Shown: in pieces, positions 1 through 8,746 of the stretch
Numbering within the stretch: the stretch's first letter is position 1
Layout: each line of letters opens with the position of its first letter
DNA from: Cyanobacteria bacterium RYN_339
GTDB lineage: Bacteria > Cyanobacteriota > Sericytochromatia > S15B-MN24 > JAQBPE01
Reading direction: 5' to 3'
Length of the DNA: 59,485 bases
Assembly: GCA_028287685.1 (NCBI GenBank)
Contig: JAQBPE010000017.1
Span: 1-59,485 of the forward strand
Made by a program: the position numbers and the translations under genes
The notes under the pieces: model-generated
Told to the model about the DNA's origin: nothing
The model's database searches: none
What the model saw: only the letters and a program-made list of their open reading frames with translations

Positions 1-2
1 GC

Positions 3-200
3 ACGCCGCCGGTGCCGTACAGCTACCAGGCGGTGAACGTGATCAACCCTGCCACCGGCAAGGGCGAGGTGATGTCGCTGTCGTCCGTGGTGGACGCCGC
101 CGGTCGCGCCAACGGCAAGGCATCGGGCGGCCCGGTGGGCATCAAGCCGCCGCCCCCGAAACCCGTCACGACGACCACCACCACCACCGGCCACGGTTAA
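3..200 (+). CDS. C-terminal fragment of a protein that starts before the window; Pro/Thr-rich tail; function unknown
   Basis: Frame open to the left edge (TPPVPYSYQAVNVINPATGKGEV...VTTTTTTTGHG*), followed directly by a terminator-like hairpin. Confidence 0.6.
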   Translation, partial: TPPVPYSYQAVNVINPATGKGEVMSLSSVVDAAGRANGKASGGPVGIKPPPPKPVTTTTTTTGHG

Positions 201-211
201 CCAATAATAAG

Positions 212-244
212 GGGCCCCCGGCGAACCATCGCCGGGGGCCCTTT
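212..244. terminator. Bidirectional intrinsic terminator between convergent genes
   Basis: GGGCCCCCGGCG-AACCAT-CGCCGGGGGCCC perfect 12-bp stem then TTT; A/T-rich AATAATAA on the other side. Confidence 0.85.
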
Positions 245-248
245 CGCG

Positions 249-2324
249 TCAGAGCGCGCCGCGCGTGGTCCAGAGCCTGCGGACCAGGTTCTCCCGCAGA
301 TCGGTGAGCAGGAAGGTGCCGCTGGCCGCGTGGTAGTTCAGGAAGCTGGTCTGCGGCAGGAACGCCAGACGCGAGTCACCTTCGAGGTAACGCGTATCGA
401 AGCCCCCGGCGAGCGTATAGACCTGCTGGTCCGCGGCGGCCAGCAAGCGGACGCGGTAGCGGTCCGCCACCAGCATGTTGCCTGCCGCATCGAAGTCCAG
501 GCTCACGGGCGACTCCAACAGCACCTGTACGCCGCCCGCGCCCGACTCCGCGATGCCCCGGCCCAGGTCGGCGGGCTCGGGCACCTTGACGCCCGGCAGG
601 TCGATGTCGAGGAAGCCACCCACGCCCGGGTTGCCCAACACGCGGGTGATGGCGCGGGTCGCCGGCGGCGCTGCCACGGCGAAGGCGGCGATTTCTGCGA
701 TGGAGGGCGTGGGGGCCGAGAATACGAAATGGCGCGTCGTGTCGGCCACCACCAGGCGCAAGCCGTCCGGGGAAAGCCGGAGATCGGCGGCCCCGGGGGC
801 CGTGAAGGGCGCGGCCGCGCTCGTCAGCGGCAGCGTGAAGATCAGGCCGTCGGCGTTGCGGAGGAACCGAACCAGGCCGGCGTCCTTCTCCAGCATGTAG
901 AAATTGCCCTGGGCGTCGCGTGCCAGACCTCGCGGTGCCGCCAGGTTGGCCGCCGTAGCGGCGGCCCCATTGCCAAGAGGACCCGCCGCCCGCGCCACGC
1001 CGGTGCCCGCCAGCGTATACAACAAGCCGGCCTTGAGCGCGCGGCCGCAGCGCGTGACGTCCTCCGCCGGGATCATCATGAGGCGCTGCCCCTGGCCGGT
1101 GGTGAAGTACAGGTGGCTCAGGCCACCGGCAGCCGGCTCCAGCACCAGCTTTTGCGGCCGGAAAAGGGCGAGATCGGTCGTCACCGCGGGCGCACCATCC
1201 GGGCTGGCGGCCGAGGCGACGGCGTACTGCGTGTTGAACGTATCGAGGTCCTGGGTGCCTTGCGGCTGTCCGGCCAGCGTGAAGGCGCAACCGCCCTGCA
1301 TATCGGCGGCGCGGGCCAGCAACGGACCGGCCTGATCCGCCACAGGCACATATCGGATGAGGTTCGATGCCTCTTCCGTGATGTAGAGGTTGCCCGCGGC
1401 ATCCGACACGGCGTCGACAGGCCCTAGCAAAGGCGTATCCGCCGCGAGCTGGCCGTCACCGGCGCCAAAGGAGAAGGCACCGTTGCCGACCACGCGCGTC
1501 AGGGCCAGCGGGCGGAAGCCCAACAGTTGCTTCCAGGCGTCGGAAAGCACGTTTGATGGGTCGGTGTCGTTGGTGCCCAGCGGCGCCACCTGCTTGCCGA
1601 AGCCCTGCACGTAGAGGTTGCGCAGCACGTTGCCAGCACCCGTTTGCAACGCGGCCACGTAGGGGACGGCGTCGCCGGTGGGGGTGAAAGGCTGGGGATC
1701 GAAGAGCGTGTTCGTGGCACCTCGCAGCGTTGCCAGCGCCGTCGCGTCCAGGTCCTGTAGGCTGCGCTGGCCGGGCGCGGCCGGGCTGCTGCGAATTTGC
1801 CAGCGGGCCATTTCCGCGATCAAGCTGGAGGCCTCGTCCACCACCAGCGAGGTCTCGCCCGGCAACGCCAACGTCGTCAGGCGGTGGCCCTGGGCCAATC
1901 CGGCCGCTACCACGAAGGGGCCTTGCAACGGCGCCTTGGTAGCGAGGTCGAAGAGGCCGTCCGCACCGGTTCGAGCGGTGATCGTCGCACCGCCGGTGGC
2001 GTAGAGGTCTTCCTCCAAGGTGGTGAGCGTGACCAGGGCATTGCGGCTGGCCAACGGCAAGGCTGTCAGGCGGAAGGCGGCCAGGTTGTCCTCGAAGAAG
2101 GCATGATCCACGGCGCGCAGCCGCACGTTGCCGGCCAGCCGCGCGCCGCCGGTCGTGTCCACGAAGCGCGGGGCGTGCACCTGGGGAACGGTCTGTGGGG
2201 ACGCTTTGCCGGGCGCGGCGGTGGTCGCGATGGGAGCCCGGGCGGCAGGAGGCGGGGCACAGCTCGCCACCAGCAAGGCGGAGAACAAGGTCAGGGCGGG
2301 AAGGCGGCGCGGCATGGACGGCAT
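249..2324 (-). CDS. NHL-repeat beta-propeller lipoprotein
   Basis: Start MPSMPRRLPALTLFSALLVASC with lipobox; repeated DAxGNxYxxE / xGNMLVADRYRVR NHL motifs; shares SDAWKQLLGFRPLALTRVVGNG with the next gene. Confidence 0.85.
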   Translation of the reverse strand: MPSMPRRLPALTLFSALLVASCAPPPAARAPIATTAAPGKASPQTVPQVHAPRFVDTTGGARLAGNVRLRAVDHAFFEDNLAAFRLTALPLASRNALVTLTTLEEDLYATGGATITARTGADGLFDLATKAPLQGPFVVAAGLAQGHRLTTLALPGETSLVVDEASSLIAEMARWQIRSSPAAPGQRSLQDLDATALATLRGATNTLFDPQPFTPTGDAVPYVAALQTGAGNVLRNLYVQGFGKQVAPLGTNDTDPSNVLSDAWKQLLGFRPLALTRVVGNGAFSFGAGDGQLAADTPLLGPVDAVSDAAGNLYITEEASNLIRYVPVADQAGPLLARAADMQGGCAFTLAGQPQGTQDLDTFNTQYAVASAASPDGAPAVTTDLALFRPQKLVLEPAAGGLSHLYFTTGQGQRLMMIPAEDVTRCGRALKAGLLYTLAGTGVARAAGPLGNGAAATAANLAAPRGLARDAQGNFYMLEKDAGLVRFLRNADGLIFTLPLTSAAAPFTAPGAADLRLSPDGLRLVVADTTRHFVFSAPTPSIAEIAAFAVAAPPATRAITRVLGNPGVGGFLDIDLPGVKVPEPADLGRGIAESGAGGVQVLLESPVSLDFDAAGNMLVADRYRVRLLAAADQQVYTLAGGFDTRYLEGDSRLAFLPQTSFLNYHAASGTFLLTDLRENLVRRLWTTRGAL

Positions 2325-2329
2325 AACTC

Positions 2330-4897
2330 TTACTCCCACTGGCGCCAGAGCTTGCGGACCCGCAGGTGGCGTGCGTCCGTGAAGAGGACGTTGCCGTTCG
2401 GATCGAGCGCGACCTGTTGGTTGTCGAACAGGTCGCACCAGCCCAGCGCGTCGCCATCCGTGAAGTTGTCGGTGGTGGCCAACGCAAGGTCGTGCGCACG
2501 GCCGGCGATCGTGCTGATGTTGCCCGTGGCCGGGTCCACCAGGCGGATCCGGCCGCTGTCCGTGTCGGCAATGTAGATGCGACCGGTCGCGTCCACGCTG
2601 ATGGAGCGCGGGTAGGAGAGCTGCGCCGCGGTGGCCAGGCCCCCGTCTCCGGCCTGGCCGGGTGGGAAGTCGAAGTTGCCTGGCGAGGTCTCGCGCTGAC
2701 CGCTCGGCGGACTGCCCACCACGGTGCCGATTACGCCTGTGGCGCGGGAGACCGTCCGCACGCGCTGGTTGTCGTATTCGCAGATGTACAGCGTGCCGCC
2801 CTGGAAGGCCAGGTCAATCGGCAAATCTAGCTTGGCCTGCTGGGCGGGCCCGCCATCGCCCGCGAACTCCCCGAACCAGCGGCCGGCCCCGTCGTCCAGG
2901 GTGCGCACGGTGTCCCACCGCGGATCGCCCACGATGGTGTAGATGCAGCCGGCCTTCATGGGCGTGGGAGCGCCAAACCCATCCACTTCGCCGTCCATGT
3001 TGGCGTCGAGCGGTTGGCAATAGCCGAAGTACGAGCCGTCGGCCTTGGGGATCATGCGCACGCGCTGGTTGCCCAGGTCGGCGATGTAGATGTTGCCTTG
3101 CTCGTCCACGGTCATGCCGAAGGGTTGGTAGAGCAAGGCGTAACGCGCCGCGTTGGGGACGGGGGCATGCGCGCCCGTCTGGTAGGTGCGCTGGCCCTCG
3201 TCCGTCAGCCGCCAGCGGGACGTGGCCTGCGTGCTGCTGTCTACCGCCGGGTAGCCGCCGGCTCCATCCACCACCTGGGGGTGTTCCGCATCGGACGCCG
3301 CGCGCGGGCCGGTGGGGAAATCGGGGGTATTCTCGCCGGCCACAATTTCCATCGGGTACTTCTCGAGGCCGGTGATGCCGTCCGTCAGGGCGACGTCCAC
3401 GATGGGCACGCGATAGACGCGGTGGTAGCCCACGTCGGACACCAACAGCGTGCCGGGCGGGTTGGTCGCGAAATCGTCCACGGGCTGGCGCTCGACCACG
3501 ATGTGCTGGGGCGCATTGAGGGGGTAATTGGGCAACCAGAGGGACGTCACCGTGCCGTCCGGCTTGATCCACCGGATGTTCGCGCTGTCCGCGCTGTCGG
3601 TATAGCTCGCCACGAACACGTCGCCACGCGCGGAGGTGGCGACACCGTACGGGTAACCTTGTGGGATCTGCAATGCCGGCAGCGCGGGCCCGCCGCGCTG
3701 ATCGCCTTCCACGAAGCCATGGGTCAGGAAGGTCGTCTGCACCGCGGGCAGCCGCCCATTGCCGAGCACGCTGGTCACAACGGCCGGTCGGTAGCCGAGC
3801 AGTTGCTTCCAGGCATCGGAGATTTGCTTGATCAGGGTGTTGCCCTTGTCCACCGCGGAGATGGCGACGGCATATTGGTTTCTCAGATCCGCCACGTGGT
3901 CGATGCGCAGGTCGAAGGCGTTGACCGTGGCCGTGCCGCCTTGCGGGCGAGGCGCGGTCACCAACGCGGCGATATCGCCGCTGGTGATGGCCTGGTCCGT
4001 CAGCGTCACCACCTGCTGGTAGGTGGCGAGGTCGAAGGCGCCCATGGCTTTGCCCTGCCGGAAGGCCTCGCCGCGTAAGTACTCGCTGCTGGTGGTGGTG
4101 GCCAGATTTATCTTCAGCGTGGTGCCGGACGGGTCCGGCACCAAGTAGCCCGTCAGGCGCAGGTTGCCGTTCACCAGCGCGTTGACCACCACGTCCTTGC
4201 CCGCCGGGAAGCCGTTGGTATCCGTGATCCGGAAGCCGTAATGGCCCCCTCCATCCGAGCTGGTGGCGAAAATCTGGTTGGTGTCCTTGTCCAGGAAGAA
4301 CTTCTCGTCGCGGTTGGTCAGGTACATGAAGGCGTTCGCGAGGAAGCCTTCCGGACCAGACGCCAGCATCACGTGGTAGGTGTCCAGCTTGACCTTGCCG
4401 ATCAGGCCGCTGCCGTTGTTCGAGATCAGGCCTGCGCCGGCGTCGCCCAGCAGCGTGCTGCCGTTGTTGCTGATGATGCCGTTGCCGTGGTCGCTGATGA
4501 TCGTGGTCGGCAGATTGACGGTGCCGGCGAGGACGCGCTCCAGCGGATTGGCCGGATCGGCGGCGCCATTGGAACCGCCTCCTGACGTTGACGTGGGGGT
4601 AGGCGGCAGCTCGGGCTTCGGTCCCGGCGCAACGGCAGGTAGGTCGCCAGGCTGGGGCTTGGCAACGTTGCCAGGTTGGTTGGACGGCTGACCAGATGCC
4701 GGATCGATGCCACGGGCAGGCACGCCAGCCACGGTGGCGGGGCCGGCGGCAGCCGTCAGCAGGGCCGCCCGAGGAACGCTGCGCTGACAGGCCGTCAGGG
4801 CCAGTGCGGCAAGCAGCAGCGACAGGTGCAGGCGCCTCGACGGGTTCCGCAAGATGGCGATCCTCTGGTTCCGACGGGATGTCCCGACAGATCCCAT
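2330..4897 (-). CDS. NHL-repeat lipoprotein with N-terminal octapeptide repeats
   Basis: MGSVGTSRRNQRIAIL...LLLAALALTAC lipobox; IISDHGNG IISNNGST LLGDAGAG LISNNGSG; NHL blades such as DEQGNIYIADLGNQRVRMI and DATGRIYIADTDSGRIRLV. Confidence 0.88.
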   Translation of the reverse strand: MGSVGTSRRNQRIAILRNPSRRLHLSLLLAALALTACQRSVPRAALLTAAAGPATVAGVPARGIDPASGQPSNQPGNVAKPQPGDLPAVAPGPKPELPPTPTSTSGGGSNGAADPANPLERVLAGTVNLPTTIISDHGNGIISNNGSTLLGDAGAGLISNNGSGLIGKVKLDTYHVMLASGPEGFLANAFMYLTNRDEKFFLDKDTNQIFATSSDGGGHYGFRITDTNGFPAGKDVVVNALVNGNLRLTGYLVPDPSGTTLKINLATTTSSEYLRGEAFRQGKAMGAFDLATYQQVVTLTDQAITSGDIAALVTAPRPQGGTATVNAFDLRIDHVADLRNQYAVAISAVDKGNTLIKQISDAWKQLLGYRPAVVTSVLGNGRLPAVQTTFLTHGFVEGDQRGGPALPALQIPQGYPYGVATSARGDVFVASYTDSADSANIRWIKPDGTVTSLWLPNYPLNAPQHIVVERQPVDDFATNPPGTLLVSDVGYHRVYRVPIVDVALTDGITGLEKYPMEIVAGENTPDFPTGPRAASDAEHPQVVDGAGGYPAVDSSTQATSRWRLTDEGQRTYQTGAHAPVPNAARYALLYQPFGMTVDEQGNIYIADLGNQRVRMIPKADGSYFGYCQPLDANMDGEVDGFGAPTPMKAGCIYTIVGDPRWDTVRTLDDGAGRWFGEFAGDGGPAQQAKLDLPIDLAFQGGTLYICEYDNQRVRTVSRATGVIGTVVGSPPSGQRETSPGNFDFPPGQAGDGGLATAAQLSYPRSISVDATGRIYIADTDSGRIRLVDPATGNISTIAGRAHDLALATTDNFTDGDALGWCDLFDNQQVALDPNGNVLFTDARHLRVRKLWRQWE
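4406..4501 (-). repeat. Four consecutive 8-codon repeats within the NHL lipoprotein
   Basis: IISDHGNG/IISNNGST/LLGDAGAG/LISNNGSG encoded in exactly 96 nt. Confidence 0.85.
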
Positions 4898-4945
4898 ATA
4901 CCCGCCGGTCGACCGCTCTCCGGTATGTCGGCTTTGCCATTGAAG

Positions 4946-4961
4946 CCCGCCCAAGGGCGGG
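4946..4961. other. Short perfect hairpin in the intergenic region
   Basis: CCCGCCC-AA-GGGCGGG. Confidence 0.5.
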
Positions 4962-4977
4962 TGCTGGCGCCACCACA

Positions 4978-5003
4978 AGGCCGGCCCCCTCCGGGACCGG
5001 CCT
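4978..5003 (-). terminator. GC-rich hairpin after the SSB-like gene; possible terminator without a T tract
   Basis: AGGCCGG...CCGGCCT arms with additional internal CCC/GGG pairing. Confidence 0.4.
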
Positions 5004-5018
5004 GGCGAGTTCCAGAGC

Positions 5019-5741
5019 CTAGAACGGGATCTCCTCCGGGGCGCGGGCGGACATGGGGACGTCCGGGGACTGCGCGCTGCGGGGGAGGAAGGAGAACTCG
5101 CGGACGAGTAATTCCAGCCCATTGCGCGAGATCGGTGTGCCGTCCGAGTGGGCGACGTCGCGCATGTCGTAGCTGTCCAGGCTCGGGACGGCGTAGTCGA
5201 TCACGAAGCGTTGGCCTTTCTCGAGGTTGTCCAGGCTCTCCGCCTGGCCGCCGAAGCAGACCAGGTTGTAGAAGTCCGCCTGGCCTTGCTCCTCGTCGGG
5301 GCGCTTGTAGTGGTTATAGGCCACGCGCGCCTTAAGATAAGACAGGCCGCTCGCGCTCTTCGCCAACTCGCGCTTCTCCACGATCGAAACGATGCCGTGG
5401 GCGTAGAGCGTGTCGAGCTCGTCGCGCTGGACTGCCTTGTGCTCCTTCACCTCCACGGCCAAAAGGCTGTTGCGGAGGTCGCGCCCGTTGCTGCCCTGGA
5501 TGGGCTTCTTCGTGACGCGGTCCACGATTGGCACCGGAACCTGTCTCAACAGGCCGATCACCTGCACGCCGTCGCCCAGCGCATAGCGGCCCTTGAACGC
5601 CTGGTAGGACTCGTCGGAGTGGAACTTGAGGTAAAAAGTCTCCACGGCGGGACCGTCCTTGGCCTTCCGCAAGGCCTCCAGGACGACGGTGCCCTTCTTG
5701 TCCGCGAAGCTCTGAACCGATCCGGTGAGCAGGATTTTCAT
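5019..5741 (-). CDS. SSB-like protein with two predicted OB folds and an SSB-type C-terminal tip
   Basis: MKILLTGSVQSFADKKGTVV...; second half ADFYNLVCFGGQAESLDNLEKGQRFVIDYAVPSLDSYD is SSB-like; ends PEEIPF; RBS GGAGG upstream of ATG. Confidence 0.75.
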   Translation of the reverse strand: MKILLTGSVQSFADKKGTVVLEALRKAKDGPAVETFYLKFHSDESYQAFKGRYALGDGVQVIGLLRQVPVPIVDRVTKKPIQGSNGRDLRNSLLAVEVKEHKAVQRDELDTLYAHGIVSIVEKRELAKSASGLSYLKARVAYNHYKRPDEEQGQADFYNLVCFGGQAESLDNLEKGQRFVIDYAVPSLDSYDMRDVAHSDGTPISRNGLELLVREFSFLPRSAQSPDVPMSARAPEEIPF

Positions 5742-5772
5742 GCTGGCCTCCTTCTGGCTGGTCGATGGACCC

Positions 5773-5792
5773 ATTATAGAACAAATGTTCTA
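5773..5792 (-). promoter_or_regulatory. Sigma70-type -10 (TATAAT on minus, plus-strand 5773-5778) overlapped by a LexA/SOS-box-like palindrome (5777-5792)
   Basis: TAGAACA-AA-TGTTCTA; core GAACAAATGTTC (5779-5790) fits GAACRNRYGTTC; located 38 nt upstream of the SSB-like start codon. Confidence 0.75.
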
Positions 5793-5848
5793 CGATTACC
5801 ATCGGGGTATACGAGCAAGGGAGCTGTTAATTAGGTGAGGAGTCGTTG

Positions 5849-7783
5849 ATGAGGTTTTCCGTCGCTTGTTCCGTGGCGCTGGCGCTTGCTTGTGGCATCG
5901 CGTCCTGTTCCGGACCCGCGGCCGCGCCGACCAAGTCGTCAGCCAAGGCCGGCGATAGTGGCCCCAGCGGGGCCGCCCAGCTGACGTCGCCGGCGGCCAC
6001 GACACTGCTGACCGGGGCGGTCACCGTCCCGGCGGCGATCGTGGCGCAAGGCGGAGGCAACATCGTGGCCCAGGGTGGCGGCAACATCGTGGCGCAGGGC
6101 GGTGGCAACATCGTCGCCCAGGGCGGCGGCAACTTCATCGACCCCAACGGCAACATCACGGGCGGCAGCCTGATCAGCCCCAACGGCGGTACCTATGCGC
6201 TCATGGCCACGCGCAAGGACGTCCCACTCGCCAACACGCAGGTGGCCCTGCTGCTTCCGAACGGCCAGTTGCTCAAGCGGAACGGGAAGCCACTGGTGGT
6301 CCGCACCGGCGCCGGTGGCGTCTACCGCTTCCAGAACCTGCCCGTGGGCGTCACGTTCCAGGTGATCGTGCTGGCGGCCACGGAAGGCGGCAAGCCAGCC
6401 AGGCTCAAGGCGCTGGCGCGCGCTTCGGCCGAAGGCGCCGTGGCGGACGTCTCGCCGGCGTCCACACTGGTCACGGGGCGCGCGGTCAAGAACAAGTCGA
6501 AGTTGGGTGACCTGGACCTGGCCTCGCTTGGCGCGGCGATCCTGGCCACCAAGAAGGCGTTGGAAACGGATCCCCTGGTGGATCTCACGGATGACGCCAA
6601 AGTCGGGGAGCGCATGGCCCAGGTCGAGAAGGCCAACCCGGACCTGGGCCGCACGCTGGACTCCGTGTCCGCGAAACTGGACCAGAACGCGATCGAGTCC
6701 ACCGCCCTCAGCGAGCAGGTGGCTCAGACCAAGGAACCCGAGCCGGAGCCGGAAGAACAACCTTCTACCGGGGCTTCAAGCGCTCCGCCTGGCAGCTTTG
6801 CGACGTCCAACCCGTTCTGCGCGGCGGGAACAGCGCCGACCCTGTTGCTGGACGAGGCGAAAAAGCCGGTAGAGTTCGTCGCGGCGAGCGGCCTGGCCTT
6901 GGATGCCGACGCCAAGCTCGTGGTGGCGGACCGGTTCGGCACGGTCCAGCGCTTCCCGTTCCTGGGAGGCGCCGCGGAGCCCGTGACGACCGAGGCCGGG
7001 GCGACGGTGCTTGCCACGTTCAAGGCGGCGCTGTTCGTGGCGGCGCCCCGTTCCAGCTCCGTGATGCGGTACCTGAACGGCAAGACCGCGTCCTTGCTGA
7101 CGGGCGGACAACCTTTCACGCCCGAGGTCATGGGCGGCGCGGTGGACCCGGCGGCCCTGGCCGCCGGCAGCGAGGGCCAGCTCTACCTGGCCGACGCCAA
7201 CAAGGGCCGCGCCTTCAAGGTCGAGATCGGCGCGGACGGGACGGGCACACCCACGCGCCTGGCCGCCGCCGAGACGTTCCGCTCGCCGGGCGGCCTGGCG
7301 GTGGATGCTGCCGGGAACGTCTTCGTAGCGGACACCTTCAACCACTGCATCAAGCAAATCTCGCCGGACGGCAAGGTGGCCGTGTTCGCGGGCGCGGCGG
7401 GCCAGCCGGGCGAGCCCAAGGCGGCAACGGAGCCCGCTGCGACGGCGCGCTTCATCCAGCCCGCCGGGTTGGCGTTGGGGCCCGATGGCTCGCTGTACGT
7501 GGCCGATCTCGGCAACCAGGCCATCCGCGTGATCAAAGGCGGCACCGTGACGACGCTGGCCGCGGTCCAATGCGGGGCAGGCACGCCGGAGCGGCTTTCG
7601 GCCTTGGGCGGGTTGGCGCTGACCGGCGACGGCAAGACCTTGTTCGTGGCGAACGGCAGCCATGTCCTGCGCTTTACCTTCGGGGAGTCCACGCCTACAC
7701 CGTCGCCGACGGCCACCCCCGTCGCCGATGCGGGCAGCACCGCTACGGCGGCGGCCAGCGGTGCGGCCACGCCCAAGCCCTGA
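5849..7783 (+). CDS. NHL-repeat lipoprotein with IVAQGGGN octapeptide repeats and a carboxypeptidase-regulatory-like domain
   Basis: MRFSVACSVALALACGIASC lipobox; 4x IVAQGGGN; DAAGNVFVADTFNHCIKQISPDG and GPDGSLYVADLGNQAIRVI NHL motifs. Confidence 0.87.
   Translation: MRFSVACSVALALACGIASCSGPAAAPTKSSAKAGDSGPSGAAQLTSPAATTLLTGAVTVPAAIVAQGGGNIVAQGGGNIVAQGGGNIVAQGGGNFIDPNGNITGGSLISPNGGTYALMATRKDVPLANTQVALLLPNGQLLKRNGKPLVVRTGAGGVYRFQNLPVGVTFQVIVLAATEGGKPARLKALARASAEGAVADVSPASTLVTGRAVKNKSKLGDLDLASLGAAILATKKALETDPLVDLTDDAKVGERMAQVEKANPDLGRTLDSVSAKLDQNAIESTALSEQVAQTKEPEPEPEEQPSTGASSAPPGSFATSNPFCAAGTAPTLLLDEAKKPVEFVAASGLALDADAKLVVADRFGTVQRFPFLGGAAEPVTTEAGATVLATFKAALFVAAPRSSSVMRYLNGKTASLLTGGQPFTPEVMGGAVDPAALAAGSEGQLYLADANKGRAFKVEIGADGTGTPTRLAAAETFRSPGGLAVDAAGNVFVADTFNHCIKQISPDGKVAVFAGAAGQPGEPKAATEPAATARFIQPAGLALGPDGSLYVADLGNQAIRVIKGGTVTTLAAVQCGAGTPERLSALGGLALTGDGKTLFVANGSHVLRFTFGESTPTPSPTATPVADAGSTATAAASGAATPKP
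6038..6133 (+). repeat. Four near-identical 24-bp tandem repeats (IVAQGGGN x4)
   Basis: atcgtggcgcaaggcggaggcaac repeated four times with mainly third-position changes. Confidence 0.95.
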
Positions 7784-8746
7784 TCAAGGCAGCAGGTGAC
7801 GCACCAGCTCTGATGCCGCCTGGGCGGGCGAAAGCCGCCGCTCGGCCACGGCCGTCGCGAGGTCGCCCGCGACCGCGGACGGAGCCGTGGCCCGCAGGGC
7901 GGCGGCCAGCTGGCGGTCGGCCTCCCGCCAGAGCAAGCCGCGGGCGCGGGCGGCGCGAGCGGAATTCAGCCGATCGTGGTTCTGCAAATATAGCCAGTGG
8001 CGCTCCAGGGCGTCCCACACAGCGTCCACGCCATTCTCGCGCTCCGTGGTAGCGGAAACCAGCAAGACGGGCGCTTGCCAGGCGTCTGGCACGGGGTCGA
8101 CCAGGCCCAGGTACTGGCGGATCTCCTCCGCGGCCTGTTTGGCGCCCGGCAGGTCGGCCTTGTTGATCACGAAGAGCGCCGGGACCTCCATGATGCCGGC
8201 CTTCACGGCCTGCACGCCGTCGCCCAGGCCGGGCGGCTGGACGAGGATCGTGGTATCGGCTAGCTGAGCGACCTCGATCTCAGATTGGCCCACGCCCACG
8301 GTTTCGACGATCACGAGGTCGAAGCCGGCGGCGTCCAGGACGTTCACGGCGGCCTCCGTGGCCAGCGCGATGCCGCCCAGGTGCCCCCGGCTGCTCATGG
8401 AGCGGAAGTATACGCCTGGATCGGCGGCTTCAACGCGCACGCGCACCCGGTCGCCCAGGATCGCGCCGCCCGTGAAGGGGCTGGCGGGGTCAACGGCGAT
8501 CACGCCGACCTTGCGGCCGGCCGCGCGGGCGCGCGCCACCAGCCGGTCGACGAAGGTGCTCTTGCCGGCGCCGGGAGGCCCCGTGATGCCCACCGTCAGC
8601 GCACGGCCGGTCGAGGGGTAGAGGGCGGCCACCACGGTCGCCGCGCCGGCCTCCTCGTCCTCGATCCACGAGATGGCGCGGGCGATCGCCCGCGCTTGCC
8701 CGGCCAGGACACCGGCCGCGAGGCTGGCGGGATCGGAGAGGCTCAC
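7784..8746 (-). CDS. meaB: MeaB/ArgK-family GTPase (methylmalonyl-CoA mutase-associated)
   Basis: VGITGPPGAGKSTFVDRLVARARAAGRKVGVIAVDPASPFTGGAILGDRVRV; FDLVIVETVGVGQSEIEV; GTG start overlaps the ACAD stop. Confidence 0.9.
   Translation of the reverse strand: MSLSDPASLAAGVLAGQARAIARAISWIEDEEAGAATVVAALYPSTGRALTVGITGPPGAGKSTFVDRLVARARAAGRKVGVIAVDPASPFTGGAILGDRVRVRVEAADPGVYFRSMSSRGHLGGIALATEAAVNVLDAAGFDLVIVETVGVGQSEIEVAQLADTTILVQPPGLGDGVQAVKAGIMEVPALFVINKADLPGAKQAAEEIRQYLGLVDPVPDAWQAPVLLVSATTERENGVDAVWDALERHWLYLQNHDRLNSARAARARGLLWREADRQLAAALRATAPSAVAGDLATAVAERRLSPAQAASELVRHLLP

Noticed and set aside
2814-4976. 720-aa minus-strand ORF in an alternate frame of the NHL lipoprotein
   Set aside because: Arg/Pro/Ala-rich out-of-frame translation; the NHL frame has coherent motifs and lipobox
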